A DNA stretch of 64,000 bases from Paraburkholderia fungorum (GTDB lineage Bacteria > Pseudomonadota > Gammaproteobacteria > Burkholderiales > Burkholderiaceae), in NCBI RefSeq assembly GCF_003610895.1, contig NZ_MCAS01000005.1, positions 156,943 through 220,942 of the forward strand, in the 5' to 3' direction. The translations under genes were made by a program, and so were the position numbers. Numbering within the stretch: the stretch's first letter is position 1; the number at the start of each line of letters is the position of its first letter. Positions 9,454-18,400 of this stretch are shown here, in pieces. The notes under the pieces were generated by a model. That model saw nothing but the letters and a program-made list of their open reading frames with translations. It ran no database searches and was not told the DNA's origin.

Positions 9454-11376
9454 CTAGTACGCGCCGCCGACCCGATGCTGAGCCACGAAATGATCCGGTC
9501 CCACCGCAATTAGCGGCGCCACAACGGGTTCATCGTTCAGCGCGCGAATCGGGCTCGGAATCTCGTCGGCGGCGAGCATGCGTTTCGCGTGACGGCGTGC
9601 CGGATCGGCGACCGGCACCGCGCCCATCAGCTTTTTCGTATAGGGATGCTGCGGCGCTTCGAACACCGCGCGGCGCGGACCGATCTCGACGATCTGGCCG
9701 AGATACATCACCGCCACGCGATGGCTGACGCGTTCGACCACGGCCATGTCATGCGAAATGAACAGATACGCCACGCCGAGTTCGCGTTGCAGATCGAGCA
9801 TCAGGTTGACGATCTGCGCCTGCACGGAGACGTCCAGTGCGGAGACGGATTCGTCGGCGATCACGACCTTCGGATTCAATGCCAGAGCACGCGCAATCGC
9901 GATACGCTGCCGTTGCCCGCCCGAGAATTCGTGCGGATAGCGGCGCGCCGCTTCACGCGGCAAGCCAACCTTGTCGAGCAGCCACGCAACACGCGCCTGC
10001 GCTTCTTCGCCTTGAGCAACGCCGTGCACGAGGAGCGGCTCCATGATCGAGAAGCCCACCGTCAGACGCGGATTGAGCGAAGCGAACGGGTCCTGGAAAA
10101 TAAACTGGATATCGCGGCGCAGCGCTTGCAGCGCAGGACCGGTGAGCGAGCTGATTTCCTTGCCGTCGAATTCGATCGAACCGCTCTGACTTTCGACCAG
10201 GCGCAGCAATGAACGGCCCGTGGTCGATTTGCCGCAACCCGATTCGCCGACCAGCGCCAGGGTCTCCCCGGGACGCAGATCGAAGCTCACTTTCTCAACC
10301 GCATGCACGCGGCCTGTCAGGCGTCCGAACATACCGCTCTTGACCGGAAAGCGCGTGACCAGATCGCGCACGCGCAGAATCGGCGGCGTGCTCGCCTGGA
10401 TCACCGGTTGCGCTTCTGCGGCGACAACCGCGGCGGGACGCACGGCTTCATCGGTGCCATTCAGGGCTGCCTGTTCGATAGTCAGAATCGGAAACTTGGC
10501 GGGTTGATCCGTGCCCTCCATTGCGCCAAGGCGCGGGACCGCGGCGAGCAGGGCCTTCGTATAGGGATGAGAAGGCGCGGCGAACAGCGTATCCGACGCC
10601 CCCTCTTCCACCTTCTCACCGCGATACATCACCAGCACGCGATCGGCCACTTCGGCGACCACGCCCATGTCGTGCGTGATGAAGATCACGCCCATGTTCA
10701 TCTCGTCCTGCAGACCGCGAATCAATTGCAGAATCTGCGCCTGGATCGTGACGTCGAGCGCGGTGGTGGGCTCGTCGGCGATTAACAGTGCGGGTTTGCA
10801 CGACAGCGCCATCGCGATCATCACGCGTTGGCGCATCCCGCCCGATAGCTGATGCGGAAAACGTGCCGCCACCCGGCGTGCTTCCGGAATGCGCACAAGT
10901 TCGAGCAGACGCACCGTTTCGGCGTGCGCGGCGGAACGGCTCTTGCCCTGATGCAGGGCAATCGCCTCACTGATCTGATCGCCCACGGTGAACACCGGAT
11001 TGAGCGAAGTCATCGGCTCCTGGAAGATCATCGCGATGTCGGCGCCGCGAATCGCGCGCATCGTGCCGGACGACGCTTTCGCAAGATCGAGCACGCTGCC
11101 GTCGCGGCGCCGGAAAGCGATGCTGCCGCCGGCAAGGCGCCCACCGCCATGCTCGACCAGCCGCATCAACGCAAGCGATGTCACCGATTTGCCCGAACCC
11201 GATTCGCCGACGATCGCCAGCGTCTCGCCGCGCTCGACCGTCAGCGACAGATTGCGCACCGCGTTGAAGGTCTTGTCGCCGCTGCGAAACGCGACCGACA
11301 GATCGTCGACCGCGAGCACGCGTTGCGGCGGCAAGGTTTCGATAAGCGGACGGGTTGTGTGCGATGAAGTCGGCAC
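9454..11376 (-). CDS. gsiA: Duplicated ABC ATPase, GsiA type
   Basis: This 640-residue cytoplasmic protein holds two complete ABC domains. Domain 1 has Walker A GESGSGKS (57-64), signature LSGGM (177-181) and Walker B LLIADEP (197-203). Domain 2 has Walker A GESGCGKS (377-384), signature FSGGQ (484-488) and a Walker B ending in ADES (507-510). This fused arrangement corresponds to GsiA (623 residues in E. coli) rather than separate DppD and DppF. The linker between domains has no cysteine cluster, unlike the other fused ATPase in this window. It powers the GsiBCD importer. Confidence 0.9.
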   Translation of the reverse strand: MPTSSHTTRPLIETLPPQRVLAVDDLSVAFRSGDKTFNAVRNLSLTVERGETLAIVGESGSGKSVTSLALMRLVEHGGGRLAGGSIAFRRRDGSVLDLAKASSGTMRAIRGADIAMIFQEPMTSLNPVFTVGDQISEAIALHQGKSRSAAHAETVRLLELVRIPEARRVAARFPHQLSGGMRQRVMIAMALSCKPALLIADEPTTALDVTIQAQILQLIRGLQDEMNMGVIFITHDMGVVAEVADRVLVMYRGEKVEEGASDTLFAAPSHPYTKALLAAVPRLGAMEGTDQPAKFPILTIEQAALNGTDEAVRPAAVVAAEAQPVIQASTPPILRVRDLVTRFPVKSGMFGRLTGRVHAVEKVSFDLRPGETLALVGESGCGKSTTGRSLLRLVESQSGSIEFDGKEISSLTGPALQALRRDIQFIFQDPFASLNPRLTVGFSIMEPLLVHGVAQGEEAQARVAWLLDKVGLPREAARRYPHEFSGGQRQRIAIARALALNPKVVIADESVSALDVSVQAQIVNLMLDLQRELGVAYLFISHDMAVVERVSHRVAVMYLGQIVEIGPRRAVFEAPQHPYTKKLMGAVPVADPARRHAKRMLAADEIPSPIRALNDEPVVAPLIAVGPDHFVAQHRVGGAY

Positions 11377-11475
11377 GATGGTTCCTTTTGTTTCGGACGC
11401 GGCTAGCAGTGGTTCAGGCGAAAATTCAAACGGGAATTCAGGCGGCCGTTCGGGCCACGGCGCAACGCAATCGCC

Positions 11476-12456
11476 CTAGCGATAGATCGCCGTGACCGGC
11501 GTCTCGCCGATGCGTGCGAATCCGCGATACATGCCCTCGGTATTGAACGGCAGCGTGACGTTGCCGCGCGCATCGACGGCGATCAGACCGCCGCGTCCGT
11601 CGATCTTCGGCAAACGGTTCATCACTACGTCGTGCGCCGCTTCTTCGAGCGAGACATTGCGGTACGCCATCTGCGCCGCGACGTCGTACGCGGCCACCAT
11701 GCGCATGAACATCTCGCCGGAGCCCGTGGTCGAAACCGCGCAGGTTGCGTCGTCGGCATAGCAGCCCGCGCCGATCAGCGGCGTATCGCCGACCCGGCCG
11801 ACCTGCTTGTTGGTGACGCCGCCCGTCGACGTGGCAGCCGCCACGTGGCCATGCTGGTCGAGCGCGACCGCGCCCACGGTGCCGAACTTGCGATTCGGAT
11901 CGATCGGCTCGTGCGGCGTGGGATCGTCGTTCTTTGCAGCCAGCGTCGCGCCGTCGTGATCGAGCATGACGCCTTGCTGAGCGCGCGCGAGTTGCCATTG
12001 GCGATGACGCGCTTCGGTATGAAAATACTCGGGCTCGACGAATTCGAGTCCTTGCGCCGCGGCGAACGCTTCCGCGCCTGCGCCGGTAAACAGCACATGT
12101 TCGCTGCGTTCGAGCACACGGCGCGCCGCCAGAATCGGATTGCGCAAGCGCGTCACACAGCAGATCGCGCCCGCTTCGAGCGTGCTGCCGTCCATGATGG
12201 CCGCGTCGAGTTCATGCGTGCCGGCCGCCGTGTAGACCGCGCCGCGACCCGCGTTGAAGAGCGGGCAGTCTTCGAGCAGACGCACGGCTTCGCTGACGGC
12301 TTCGAGCGCGCTGCCGCCGTCGGCGAGTACCCGCTGGCCCGCGCTCAGTACGGCATGCAAGGCGGCGTGATAATCAGCTTCGGCGCTGGCCGACATCGAC
12401 GCGCGCAGGATCGTGCCTGCCCCGCCGTGAATGGCAATGACTGCGTTGGAGTTCAT
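11476..12456 (-). CDS. iaaA: Isoaspartyl peptidase / plant-type L-asparaginase
   Basis: The 326-residue protein is an N-terminal nucleophile (Ntn) hydrolase of the type-2 asparaginase family. It opens with [12 protein letters not shown], and the autocleavage site is Gly192-Thr193 in [11 protein letters not shown], making Thr193 the nucleophile of the beta subunit. The later [13 protein letters not shown] and [10 protein letters not shown] stretches line the active site. These enzymes split beta-aspartyl (isoaspartyl) dipeptides and asparagine. ATG 12456 overlaps the regulator stop as ATGA. In E. coli iaaA also precedes gsiA, so uptake and hydrolysis of unusual peptides appear linked. Confidence 0.92.
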   Translation of the reverse strand: MNSNAVIAIHGGAGTILRASMSASAEADYHAALHAVLSAGQRVLADGGSALEAVSEAVRLLEDCPLFNAGRGAVYTAAGTHELDAAIMDGSTLEAGAICCVTRLRNPILAARRVLERSEHVLFTGAGAEAFAAAQGLEFVEPEYFHTEARHRQWQLARAQQGVMLDHDGATLAAKNDDPTPHEPIDPNRKFGTVGAVALDQHGHVAAATSTGGVTNKQVGRVGDTPLIGAGCYADDATCAVSTTGSGEMFMRMVAAYDVAAQMAYRNVSLEEAAHDVVMNRLPKIDGRGGLIAVDARGNVTLPFNTEGMYRGFARIGETPVTAIYR

Positions 12457-13418
12457 TTCTTGGCTTTGATAGTGCGAGTAGTACGGATGGAGGTGCGCAC
12501 GGGCAGCTCGCGAGTGCTGGCGACCGCGGCCTGCGGATCGGTGAGCCAGGGCAGCACGAATTCGGTGACCTCGGCGGCGGCCTTCACCGAGCGTTTCGCC
12601 CGGTAGGCAATCGCGTCGCACAGCGCTTCGATCACGGCCAGCACGGCCGCATCGGCATTGGCCGCGAGCCGCCGCTCGGAGCGGATATAGAGCGCGAGAT
12701 CGGCGAATTGCGCGAGCGGCGAGTGCGGGCCGTCGGTCAGTGCAAGTACACGTGCTCCGCGACTCGCTGCGCGCCGGGCGAGTTCGATCGTGTCTTCGAC
12801 ATAACGCGGAAAGACAATGCCGATCACCAGATCGCCTTCATTCGAAGCAAACAGACGCCGTGCGGCATGCGAAGGTCCGCCAACCAACGCGAGCGACTGC
12901 ACGTTGTCGTGATAAGGCATCAGGCCGTGTTCCATCAGACCGGCGAGAAACGCGCTCGACCCCGCGCCGAGCACGAAGACGCGACGCGCGGAAACGATCG
13001 CTTCCACGGCGGCCTCGGCGGCAGCGCTGTCGATCGCGGCGCGCGTGGATTGCAGATTGGTCACGGCCTGCTCGAGCGACGCGTCGATCAGATCGTCGCC
13101 GGAAGCAAGTGATTCCTGCGCGCTACGCAGCCGCTCGACCGGCGCGAGCGTCGCTTCGAAGCCGCGTACCAGCGATTCTCGAAACTGCGGATAGCCGTCA
13201 AAACCGAGCGCGCGGGCGAAGCGATTCGCTGTCGCCACCGACGCCCCAACCACGCTCGCCAGTTCGTCGATCCGCATGGTCGCCGCGCGGAACAGATTCG
13301 CCAGCACATACTCGCCCATGCGCCGATGGATCGGCGTGAGGGTCGGCATGGCTGCGGCGATGCGCGCGGCGATGGCCTGTTCGGCCGGGTTGGCAGCAAG
13401 GGACGAGTGATGAATCAT
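12453..13418 (-). CDS. RpiR/MurR family regulator with SIS domain
   Basis: This 321-residue regulator has an N-terminal HTH_6 domain (about residues 25-85, with ELASVVGASVATANRFARALGF) and a SIS domain (about 130-265, with RVFVLGAGSSAFLAG). SIS domains in this family sense phosphosugars, and MurR senses MurNAc-6-phosphate. It is the first gene of the iaaA-gsi-peptidase cluster and is translationally coupled to iaaA, so it very likely controls that operon. The ligand could be a cell-wall-derived sugar or another metabolite; this is inference. Confidence 0.87.
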   Translation of the reverse strand: MIHHSSLAANPAEQAIAARIAAAMPTLTPIHRRMGEYVLANLFRAATMRIDELASVVGASVATANRFARALGFDGYPQFRESLVRGFEATLAPVERLRSAQESLASGDDLIDASLEQAVTNLQSTRAAIDSAAAEAAVEAIVSARRVFVLGAGSSAFLAGLMEHGLMPYHDNVQSLALVGGPSHAARRLFASNEGDLVIGIVFPRYVEDTIELARRAASRGARVLALTDGPHSPLAQFADLALYIRSERRLAANADAAVLAVIEALCDAIAYRAKRSVKAAAEVTEFVLPWLTDPQAAVASTRELPVRTSIRTTRTIKAKK

Positions 13419-13456
13419 GCAAGCGGGCCGGCCGCTGCAGCGCAGCGGCTGTAATC

Positions 13457-13515
13457 AAAATGAATGAAAGTATATTTACATAGAATTTGTCAGGAAAAAA
13501 ATTCATTTTCATTTT
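13457..13515 (-). promoter_or_regulatory. AT-rich promoter region with repeated AAAATGAA motif before the RpiR gene
   Basis: One AAAATGAA (13457-13464) faces two tandem reverse copies, TTCATTTT (13502-13509 and 13508-13515), across an AT-rich core that includes GTATATTTACATAGAAT. It sits 40-100 bp before the RpiR start and stands out in a GC-rich background. It is a plausible operator for the RpiR protein. Confidence 0.45.
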
Positions 13516-13583
13516 CGAGGGTTTCCACGGATAAACTCGCGCATCGCCGGCGCGCAACGCGATCGTTCGATGAAAACCAGTTT

Positions 13584-14855
13584 TCATTGCGCGGCCGCGG
13601 CGCCCTCGGGAATGTCCACAAGCCGTGCCGCCGGCGACATCACGATAATCAACGCCTGCGCGAGGAAGGCCGCTGCCGCCGCGACCAGACAGGCATCCAT
13701 CCCCCAGCGCGCGCTGATCGCCGCACCGAGCAATGCGCCCAGCGGCCGCGCGCCGAAGGTCGCCGTGCTGTTGAGCGCGGAGACGCGCCCCATCATCCGT
13801 TGAGGCGTGATTGCCTGGCGCAGCGTGGTGGAACCGACCACCCACAGAATCGGTCCGGCGCCGAGCAGGAAGAAGCTCAGCATCGCCAGCCAGAACGACG
13901 GCGTGACGATCGTCGCCACCATCACGAGCGAGGCGAGCAAACCGCACGACGGTCCGATGATCAGCACACGGCCGAACGCGAGGCGCCGCGCGATGGCCGG
14001 TGCGGCGAGCGCGCCGCACACCATGCCGACGCCGTACGCACCGAGCGTCACACCGACCATCGAGGCGCTCAATCCCAACCGATGCACGGCGTATGGCACA
14101 TACACCGCTTGCAGCACGAAGAAACCGAGGTTGAAGAAGATCGCGGTGGCGAGCATTGGACGCAGCAGCGCGTCGTGCAGCACAAAGCGCGTACCGTCGC
14201 GCAGTTCCAGCAGAAAGTGCCGCTGGGACGTGGCCGCTCTCGGCGGTTCGCGCAGCCCCGCGAGCAACGCGACGGCCAGCGCCGATAGCCCGGCCGCGCA
14301 GCCATACGCCCAGCCCGCGCCGATCCAGCCGACCAGCAATCCGCCAAGCGCCGGCCCCGCCGAATACGCGACGCTGCGCGCCAGTTCGAGCCGGCCGTTC
14401 GCCTGGGCATAGGCCTCGCGCGGCACGATCGCGGGCACCAGCGAAGGCGCGGCGACGTTGTACGCCACCGTGCCGGTTGCGGCAATGAAGCCGAGCGCGG
14501 CGAGCAGTGGCAAGCTCAGCGAGTGCGTCATCACAAGCAGCAGCACGCACAGCATCGCGACTACGCGAACGCTTTCGGCGAGCGTCATCAAGGTGCGGCG
14601 CGAGCGGCGGTCCGCCCAGACGCCGAGCGGAATCGACAACAACAGGAACGGCAGCGTCTGCGCCGACTGCAACAGGCCGGTCTCGCGCGCGCCGGCGCCG
14701 AGCGCGAACACGGCAACGAGCGGCGCGGCGGCGAGACTGATCTGCTCGGCGGATTGCGCGACCAGATTCGACCAGGCGAGCCGCTGGAATGCGGCGGGCA
14801 ATCGAACCGCGGATGAAGACGACGAGGATGACGACGACGAGGATGAGGCGGGCAT
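13584..14855 (-). CDS. MFS transporter, EntS-like (DHA3-type) exporter
   Basis: The 423-residue protein has about twelve hydrophobic helices and the MFS motif A loop as GVWADRRSRR near residue 80. Overall it resembles the DHA3 group, which includes the enterobactin exporter EntS and macrolide pumps. The N-terminus is unusual: residues 4-15 are a run of twelve serines encoded by mixed TCG, TCC, TCT and TCA codons. The protein lies upstream of the RpiR cluster on the same strand but 165 bp away, and a promoter-like AT-rich block separates them. Substrate unknown. Confidence 0.8.
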   Translation of the reverse strand: MPASSSSSSSSSSSSAVRLPAAFQRLAWSNLVAQSAEQISLAAAPLVAVFALGAGARETGLLQSAQTLPFLLLSIPLGVWADRRSRRTLMTLAESVRVVAMLCVLLLVMTHSLSLPLLAALGFIAATGTVAYNVAAPSLVPAIVPREAYAQANGRLELARSVAYSAGPALGGLLVGWIGAGWAYGCAAGLSALAVALLAGLREPPRAATSQRHFLLELRDGTRFVLHDALLRPMLATAIFFNLGFFVLQAVYVPYAVHRLGLSASMVGVTLGAYGVGMVCGALAAPAIARRLAFGRVLIIGPSCGLLASLVMVATIVTPSFWLAMLSFFLLGAGPILWVVGSTTLRQAITPQRMMGRVSALNSTATFGARPLGALLGAAISARWGMDACLVAAAAAFLAQALIIVMSPAARLVDIPEGAAAAQ

Positions 14856-14949
14856 CGATGAACTCCTGCGATGTAACGTGGGGAGACCATCGTCGCCGCT
14901 ATGGCGCTGTGCGGCGCTCCGCTTCTTGCGGTGTTATTCTTCGCTCGCC

Positions 14950-15660
14950 ATGAATCTCGAAAGCATCCTCTTCACCCAAGGTTTCGGCTCGCGCCGCCAA
15001 TGCCGGGCGCTGATCGGCGACGGCCGCGTGAGTATCGGCGGCTCAGTCTGCACCGATGCCGACGCCGATTTTCCGACCGATGACGGCACGTTCTGCTTCA
15101 GCGTGGACGACGCCGTCTGGCCGTATCGCGAGCACGCCTATCTGCTGCTGAACAAGCCCGCCGGCTACGAATGCTCGCGCGATCCGCAGCATCATCTGAG
15201 CGTGTTCAGCCTGCTGCCGCCGCAGTTCGCCGAGCGCGGCGTGCAATGCGTGGGCCGGCTCGATCAGGACACCACCGGCCTGCTGCTGCTCTCCGACGAC
15301 GGCAAGTTCGTTCACATGTTCACGTCGCCGAAACGCAAAGTACCGAAGCTGTACGTCGCGACCACGCGGCATCCCATCGACGACGCCCAGTTGAGTGCCT
15401 TGCGCAATGGGGTCCTGCTGCACGGCGAGCCCAGGCCGATCGTCGCCGTCGACGCCGAGGCGCGCGGCGAGCATGCGCTCGCCCTCACCGTGATGGAAGG
15501 CAAGTATCACCAGGTCAAGCGGATGATCGCGGCAGCCGGCAACCGCTGCGAGGCACTGCATCGCGAGCGGATCGGCGGGCTCGCCTTGCCCGCAACGCTC
15601 GCAGAAGGCGCATGGCAATGGCTGGACGAAACCGACCTCGGATCTCTACGGAGCGGGTAA
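14950..15660 (+). CDS. rsuA: 16S rRNA pseudouridine(516) synthase RsuA-type
   Basis: This 236-residue enzyme has an N-terminal S4 RNA-binding domain (residues 1-45) and the RsuA/RluB catalytic domain. The catalytic aspartate is Asp105 in GRLDQDTTG, close to Asp102 of E. coli RsuA. The C-terminal KYHQVKRMIAAAGN motif is the family's second signature. The start at ATG 14950 gives the expected length. It is divergent from the MFS gene. The short S4-containing form favours RsuA (16S rRNA) over the 23S enzymes RluB, RluE or RluF. Confidence 0.85.
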   Translation: MNLESILFTQGFGSRRQCRALIGDGRVSIGGSVCTDADADFPTDDGTFCFSVDDAVWPYREHAYLLLNKPAGYECSRDPQHHLSVFSLLPPQFAERGVQCVGRLDQDTTGLLLLSDDGKFVHMFTSPKRKVPKLYVATTRHPIDDAQLSALRNGVLLHGEPRPIVAVDAEARGEHALALTVMEGKYHQVKRMIAAAGNRCEALHRERIGGLALPATLAEGAWQWLDETDLGSLRSG

Positions 15661-15828
15661 ACCGGTAGGACCCTTTCAAGGCCTTGATGCGTCAGAAGAA
15701 TCGTGTGCGCGCCCGCACGCGGGCCCTGGAAAACACCCGATTACACGCTGCGGCGCAGCATGCTCTTCCTTACAAGTCGCCCTATACTCGTTTAAACAAA
15801 GACTACAAAGGGTTCAAGGAGGGGCGCC

Positions 15829-16017
15829 ATGGTCACCTACGACACCATCTCGATCACATACGTGATGATCGCTTTCGTGTGTCTCGGCCTGGTTCTGATC
15901 GGCGGACTGCTGGTCATGATGCGGCTGCGGCACAAATATCATCCGAACCTGATCGGCGCGCTGATCGGCGCCATGCTGTGTTTCCTGTTGCTGGAGGCGT
16001 TGCCGGCGCTGACGTAA
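15829..16017 (+). CDS. Small two-helix membrane protein
   Basis: This 62-residue protein has two hydrophobic helices (about residues 10-31 and 40-60) joined by a short basic turn RLRHKYHPN. A strong ribosome binding site (AAGGAGG) lies seven bases before the ATG, and a TATACT hexamer lies about 45 bp upstream, so it appears truly expressed. I do not recognise a family. It ends 18 bp before the convergent SDR gene. Two-helix hairpins of this size often act as membrane chaperones, toxins or regulators, but nothing here decides among those. Confidence 0.65.
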   Translation: MVTYDTISITYVMIAFVCLGLVLIGGLLVMMRLRHKYHPNLIGALIGAMLCFLLLEALPALT

Positions 16018-16035
16018 GCCTGCGAAGGCGAGCGC

Positions 16036-17067
16036 CTATGGCGCCGGGCGCAGAAAATCCTCGACGCTCGGATAGCGCAGGCGCACGTGCAGTTCCGCTT
16101 TGAGGCGCCGGTTCATCAGGCGCCTCGATTCGCGCATGAAGGACAGCAAGGTCGGTTCGATCTGCTGCTCCGCCTGCGCGCGCGTGATACGCGGCGCGCG
16201 CTCGAGGCCGAACGCATCGGCCACCACGTCGAAGTATTCCCCCATTTTCAGCGACGTATCGTCGGACGCGTGGATCACGCGCCCCGGCCGCCCGTGCGTG
16301 GCGAGGCGCACGAGGATCGCGGCCAGGTCGTCGGCATGGATATGGTTGGTGTAGACGTCGTCAGCGTCGATCAAAGCGGGGGTGCGCTTTTCCAGCCGTG
16401 CGAGCGGCAGGCGGTTGCTCGCGTAGATGCCAGGAATTCGCGCGATGCTGGCCGCCACCACGCCTCGCGCGGTGGCGCGCCGCAATTGGCGCTCGGCCGA
16501 CACACGGCGTTTGGCACGCGCATTAGCTGCACGAGGCGCGCGCGTCTCGTCGATCCATGCGCCGCCGCAGTCGCCGTAGACGCCTGTCGTGCTCGCGTAC
16601 ACCAATTTCACCGGCGCCTGCGCAGCGGCGGCCCAGCGTACCCTCTCGGGTACAATATTGGCTGCTTCAGATTCAGCCCACGAGGCGCTCATGTTGCGCA
16701 ACCCGCGGCGTAGCCGCCCCACCGGCGCCACCGCGCCGCGCGCGGCACGCAGTGCCCGATCGCGGCGTGCGCTCAGCGTCGCGAGCAACGCACGGGTACG
16801 GCGGTCGTCGTCGCCGGTTTTTTGCGGCGGGGCGAGATGCAGCACCGTTTGCGCCAGACCGGCAAGCCGTTTCAGGCTGCGGCGCTCGTCGAGATCGCCG
16901 ACGAGCGGCGTGACCCCGGCGGCACGCAATTCGGCACCGCGTTCGGTGTGGCTGGTGAGCGCGAAAACATGCGCGCGTGGCCGCAGCAAGGGCACGCAAC
17001 GCATACCAACGTCACCGCAGCCAACTATCAATACGCGCGGCCGGCGTAAATTTCGTGTCGCTTTCAT
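16036..17067 (-). CDS. NAD(P)-dependent SDR/epimerase, YeeZ-like
   Basis: The 343-residue protein opens with an extended-SDR Rossmann motif, VLIVGCGDVG, and contains the catalytic-strand sequence YASTTGVYGDCGG and the downstream HADDLAAILV helix. It resembles E. coli YeeZ, but the stretch between the fourth strand (VLHLAPP) and YASTTGVYG is about 35 residues longer and very rich in Arg and Ala. ATG 17067 is chosen because the upstream frame encodes no conserved sequence. The catalytic YxxxK is not obvious, as in YeeZ. Function unknown. Confidence 0.7.
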   Translation of the reverse strand: MKATRNLRRPRVLIVGCGDVGMRCVPLLRPRAHVFALTSHTERGAELRAAGVTPLVGDLDERRSLKRLAGLAQTVLHLAPPQKTGDDDRRTRALLATLSARRDRALRAARGAVAPVGRLRRGLRNMSASWAESEAANIVPERVRWAAAAQAPVKLVYASTTGVYGDCGGAWIDETRAPRAANARAKRRVSAERQLRRATARGVVAASIARIPGIYASNRLPLARLEKRTPALIDADDVYTNHIHADDLAAILVRLATHGRPGRVIHASDDTSLKMGEYFDVVADAFGLERAPRITRAQAEQQIEPTLLSFMRESRRLMNRRLKAELHVRLRYPSVEDFLRPAP

Positions 17068-17167
17068 GGTGGACGCATTGTAGCCGTCAAGCGCGGCAGG
17101 TACCGCACAGTTGAACCAGCGGGTCCGATAACGATTACCGACTTTTTCGATTTCGAACACTCACTCT

Positions 17168-18199
17168 ATGGCATTTAACGTCACGCTCCGGCAAAGCGGC
17201 CGGCAGTTTCAGGTAGAACAGGACGAACCGGTCCTGATCGCCGCCTTGCGGCAAGGCATCGGCCTGCCGTACGGCTGCAAGAACGGCGCCTGCGGCTCAT
17301 GCAAAGGCACCGTGATCAGCGGTCAGGTCGAACAGCGACAGCATTCGTCGTCGGCTTTGTCGAACGACGAGAAAACCCGCGGCATGGCACTCCTCTGCTG
17401 CGCGACGGCATGCTCCGATCTCGAAGTGGATATCCGCGAAGTGGCCGGCGTGGGCGACGTGCAGGTCAAGAAACTGCCGTGCCGTGTGAACGCAATCGAG
17501 CGCAAGGCCGACGACGTCGTCGTGCTGAAGCTGCAACTGCCCGCCAACGAACGTCTTCAATATCTGGCCGGCCAGTACCTCGAGTTCATTCTGAAGGACG
17601 GCAAGCGCCGCAGCTATTCGATGGCAAGCGCGCCGCACACGGAAGGCCCGATCGAATTGCACATCCGTCACATGCCCGGTGGCGCGTTCACGGATCACGT
17701 CTTCAATGCGATGAAGGAGCGCGACATCCTGCGCTTCGAAGCGCCGCTCGGCACCTTCTTCCTGCGCGAAGATTCGGACAAGCCGATCGTGCTGCTGGCC
17801 TCGGGCACGGGCTTCGCGCCGCTGAAGGCGATTGTCGAACACGCGGTGTTCAAGAATCTGAACCGCCCCATGACGCTCTACTGGGGCGCGCGCCGCAAGA
17901 AAGACCTGTACCTGCTCGATCTGGCCGAGCAGTGGGCTCGCGAGATTCCGAACTTCAAGTTCGTGCCGGTGCTGTCGGAACCGGACGCAAGCGATGCGTG
18001 GACGGGCCGTGTCGGCTTCGTGCATCGCGCGGTGATCGAGGATCTGCCGGACCTGTCGCCGTATCAGGTGTACGCGTGCGGCGCACCGGTGATGGTCGAG
18101 TCGGCTCAGCGCGATTTCACCCAGCACCACGGTCTGCCGGAAGACGAGTTCTACGCGGACTCCTTCACCAGCGCAGCGGATCTGGCGAACGCGGTTTGA
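17168..18199 (+). CDS. 2Fe-2S ferredoxin / FAD / NAD(P)H reductase, AscD-like
   Basis: This 343-residue electron-transfer protein has three parts. A plant-type ferredoxin domain covers residues 1-90, with the cluster cysteines in YGCKNGACGSCKG and a later CCATAC. An FAD-binding barrel carries the RSYSMAS motif. An NAD(P)-binding domain carries LASGTGFAPLKAI and ends in YACGAPVMVES. Automatic annotation usually calls such proteins CDP-6-deoxy-3,4-glucoseen reductase, but no dideoxysugar genes occur nearby. Phenol-hydroxylase or oxygenase reductases have the same layout. The oxygenase or dehydratase partner is not in this window. Confidence 0.8.
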   Translation: MAFNVTLRQSGRQFQVEQDEPVLIAALRQGIGLPYGCKNGACGSCKGTVISGQVEQRQHSSSALSNDEKTRGMALLCCATACSDLEVDIREVAGVGDVQVKKLPCRVNAIERKADDVVVLKLQLPANERLQYLAGQYLEFILKDGKRRSYSMASAPHTEGPIELHIRHMPGGAFTDHVFNAMKERDILRFEAPLGTFFLREDSDKPIVLLASGTGFAPLKAIVEHAVFKNLNRPMTLYWGARRKKDLYLLDLAEQWAREIPNFKFVPVLSEPDASDAWTGRVGFVHRAVIEDLPDLSPYQVYACGAPVMVESAQRDFTQHHGLPEDEFYADSFTSAADLANAV

Positions 18200-18204
18200 C
18201 GCGG

Positions 18205-18239
18205 TGAATGGGTTGACTGCACGCCTTTCAACCCATTCA
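18205..18239 (+). terminator. Hairpin after the ferredoxin reductase gene
   Basis: A perfect 12-bp stem (18205-18216 with 18228-18239; TGAATGGGTTGA) closes an 11-base loop five bases after the stop. There is no T-tract on this strand, so it is a weak terminator or an mRNA 3' end stabiliser. Confidence 0.5.
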
Positions 18240-18289
18240 TCAAAACGAAACAGGCACGCTGGCAGACTCGCATAAATCCGCGTTGACGC

Positions 18290-18305
18290 GAATTTGTGCA
18301 AATTC
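18290..18305. promoter_or_regulatory. Inverted repeat upstream of the argD leader promoter
   Basis: GAATTTG-tg-CAAATTC has perfect 7-bp arms and ends five bases before the proposed -35 box. It could be an activator or repressor site. It does not match the E. coli ARG box spacing (GAAT-N4-ATTC), so ArgR is not an obvious binder. Confidence 0.4.
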
Positions 18306-18309
18306 ATGG

Positions 18310-18339
18310 TTTACACCAGCGCTTTTCTTGTCGTATTCT
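18310..18339 (+). promoter_or_regulatory. Promoter for the argD leader
   Basis: TTTACA (18310-18315) and TATTCT (18334-18339) are separated by 18 bp, a good sigma-70 match for a GC-rich genome. The expected transcription start is about 18346-18347, which coincides with the first base of the leader peptide ATG. Confidence 0.6.
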
Positions 18340-18346
18340 TTCGCGC

Positions 18347-18397
18347 ATGAACCGCATCCAATCCGAACTTCGACGTCGCCGCTCGCCGCTCCCTTAG
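18347..18397 (+). CDS. Candidate arginine-rich leader peptide (16 residues) of the argD attenuator
   Basis: The short frame encodes MNRIQSELRRRRSPLP and stops with TAG. Arg codons 9-12 (CGA CGT CGC CGC, 18371-18382) are consecutive and a fifth Arg is residue 3. There is no Shine-Dalgarno sequence, but the proposed promoter would start transcription at or next to the A of the ATG, giving a leaderless message; the trp leader peptide of Sinorhizobium is a known leaderless case. The frame ends four bases before an antiterminator segment and 62 bases before an intrinsic terminator, in front of an arginine-biosynthesis-type aminotransferase gene. Expression has not been shown, so this is inferred from geometry. 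Confidence 0.55.
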   Translation: MNRIQSELRRRRSPLP

Positions 18398-18400
18398 GGG

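Noticed and set aside
14811..14846. Phase-variable simple repeat in the MFS gene
   Set aside because: The repeat unit is a codon, so slippage keeps the frame, and the mixed serine codons reduce slippage.
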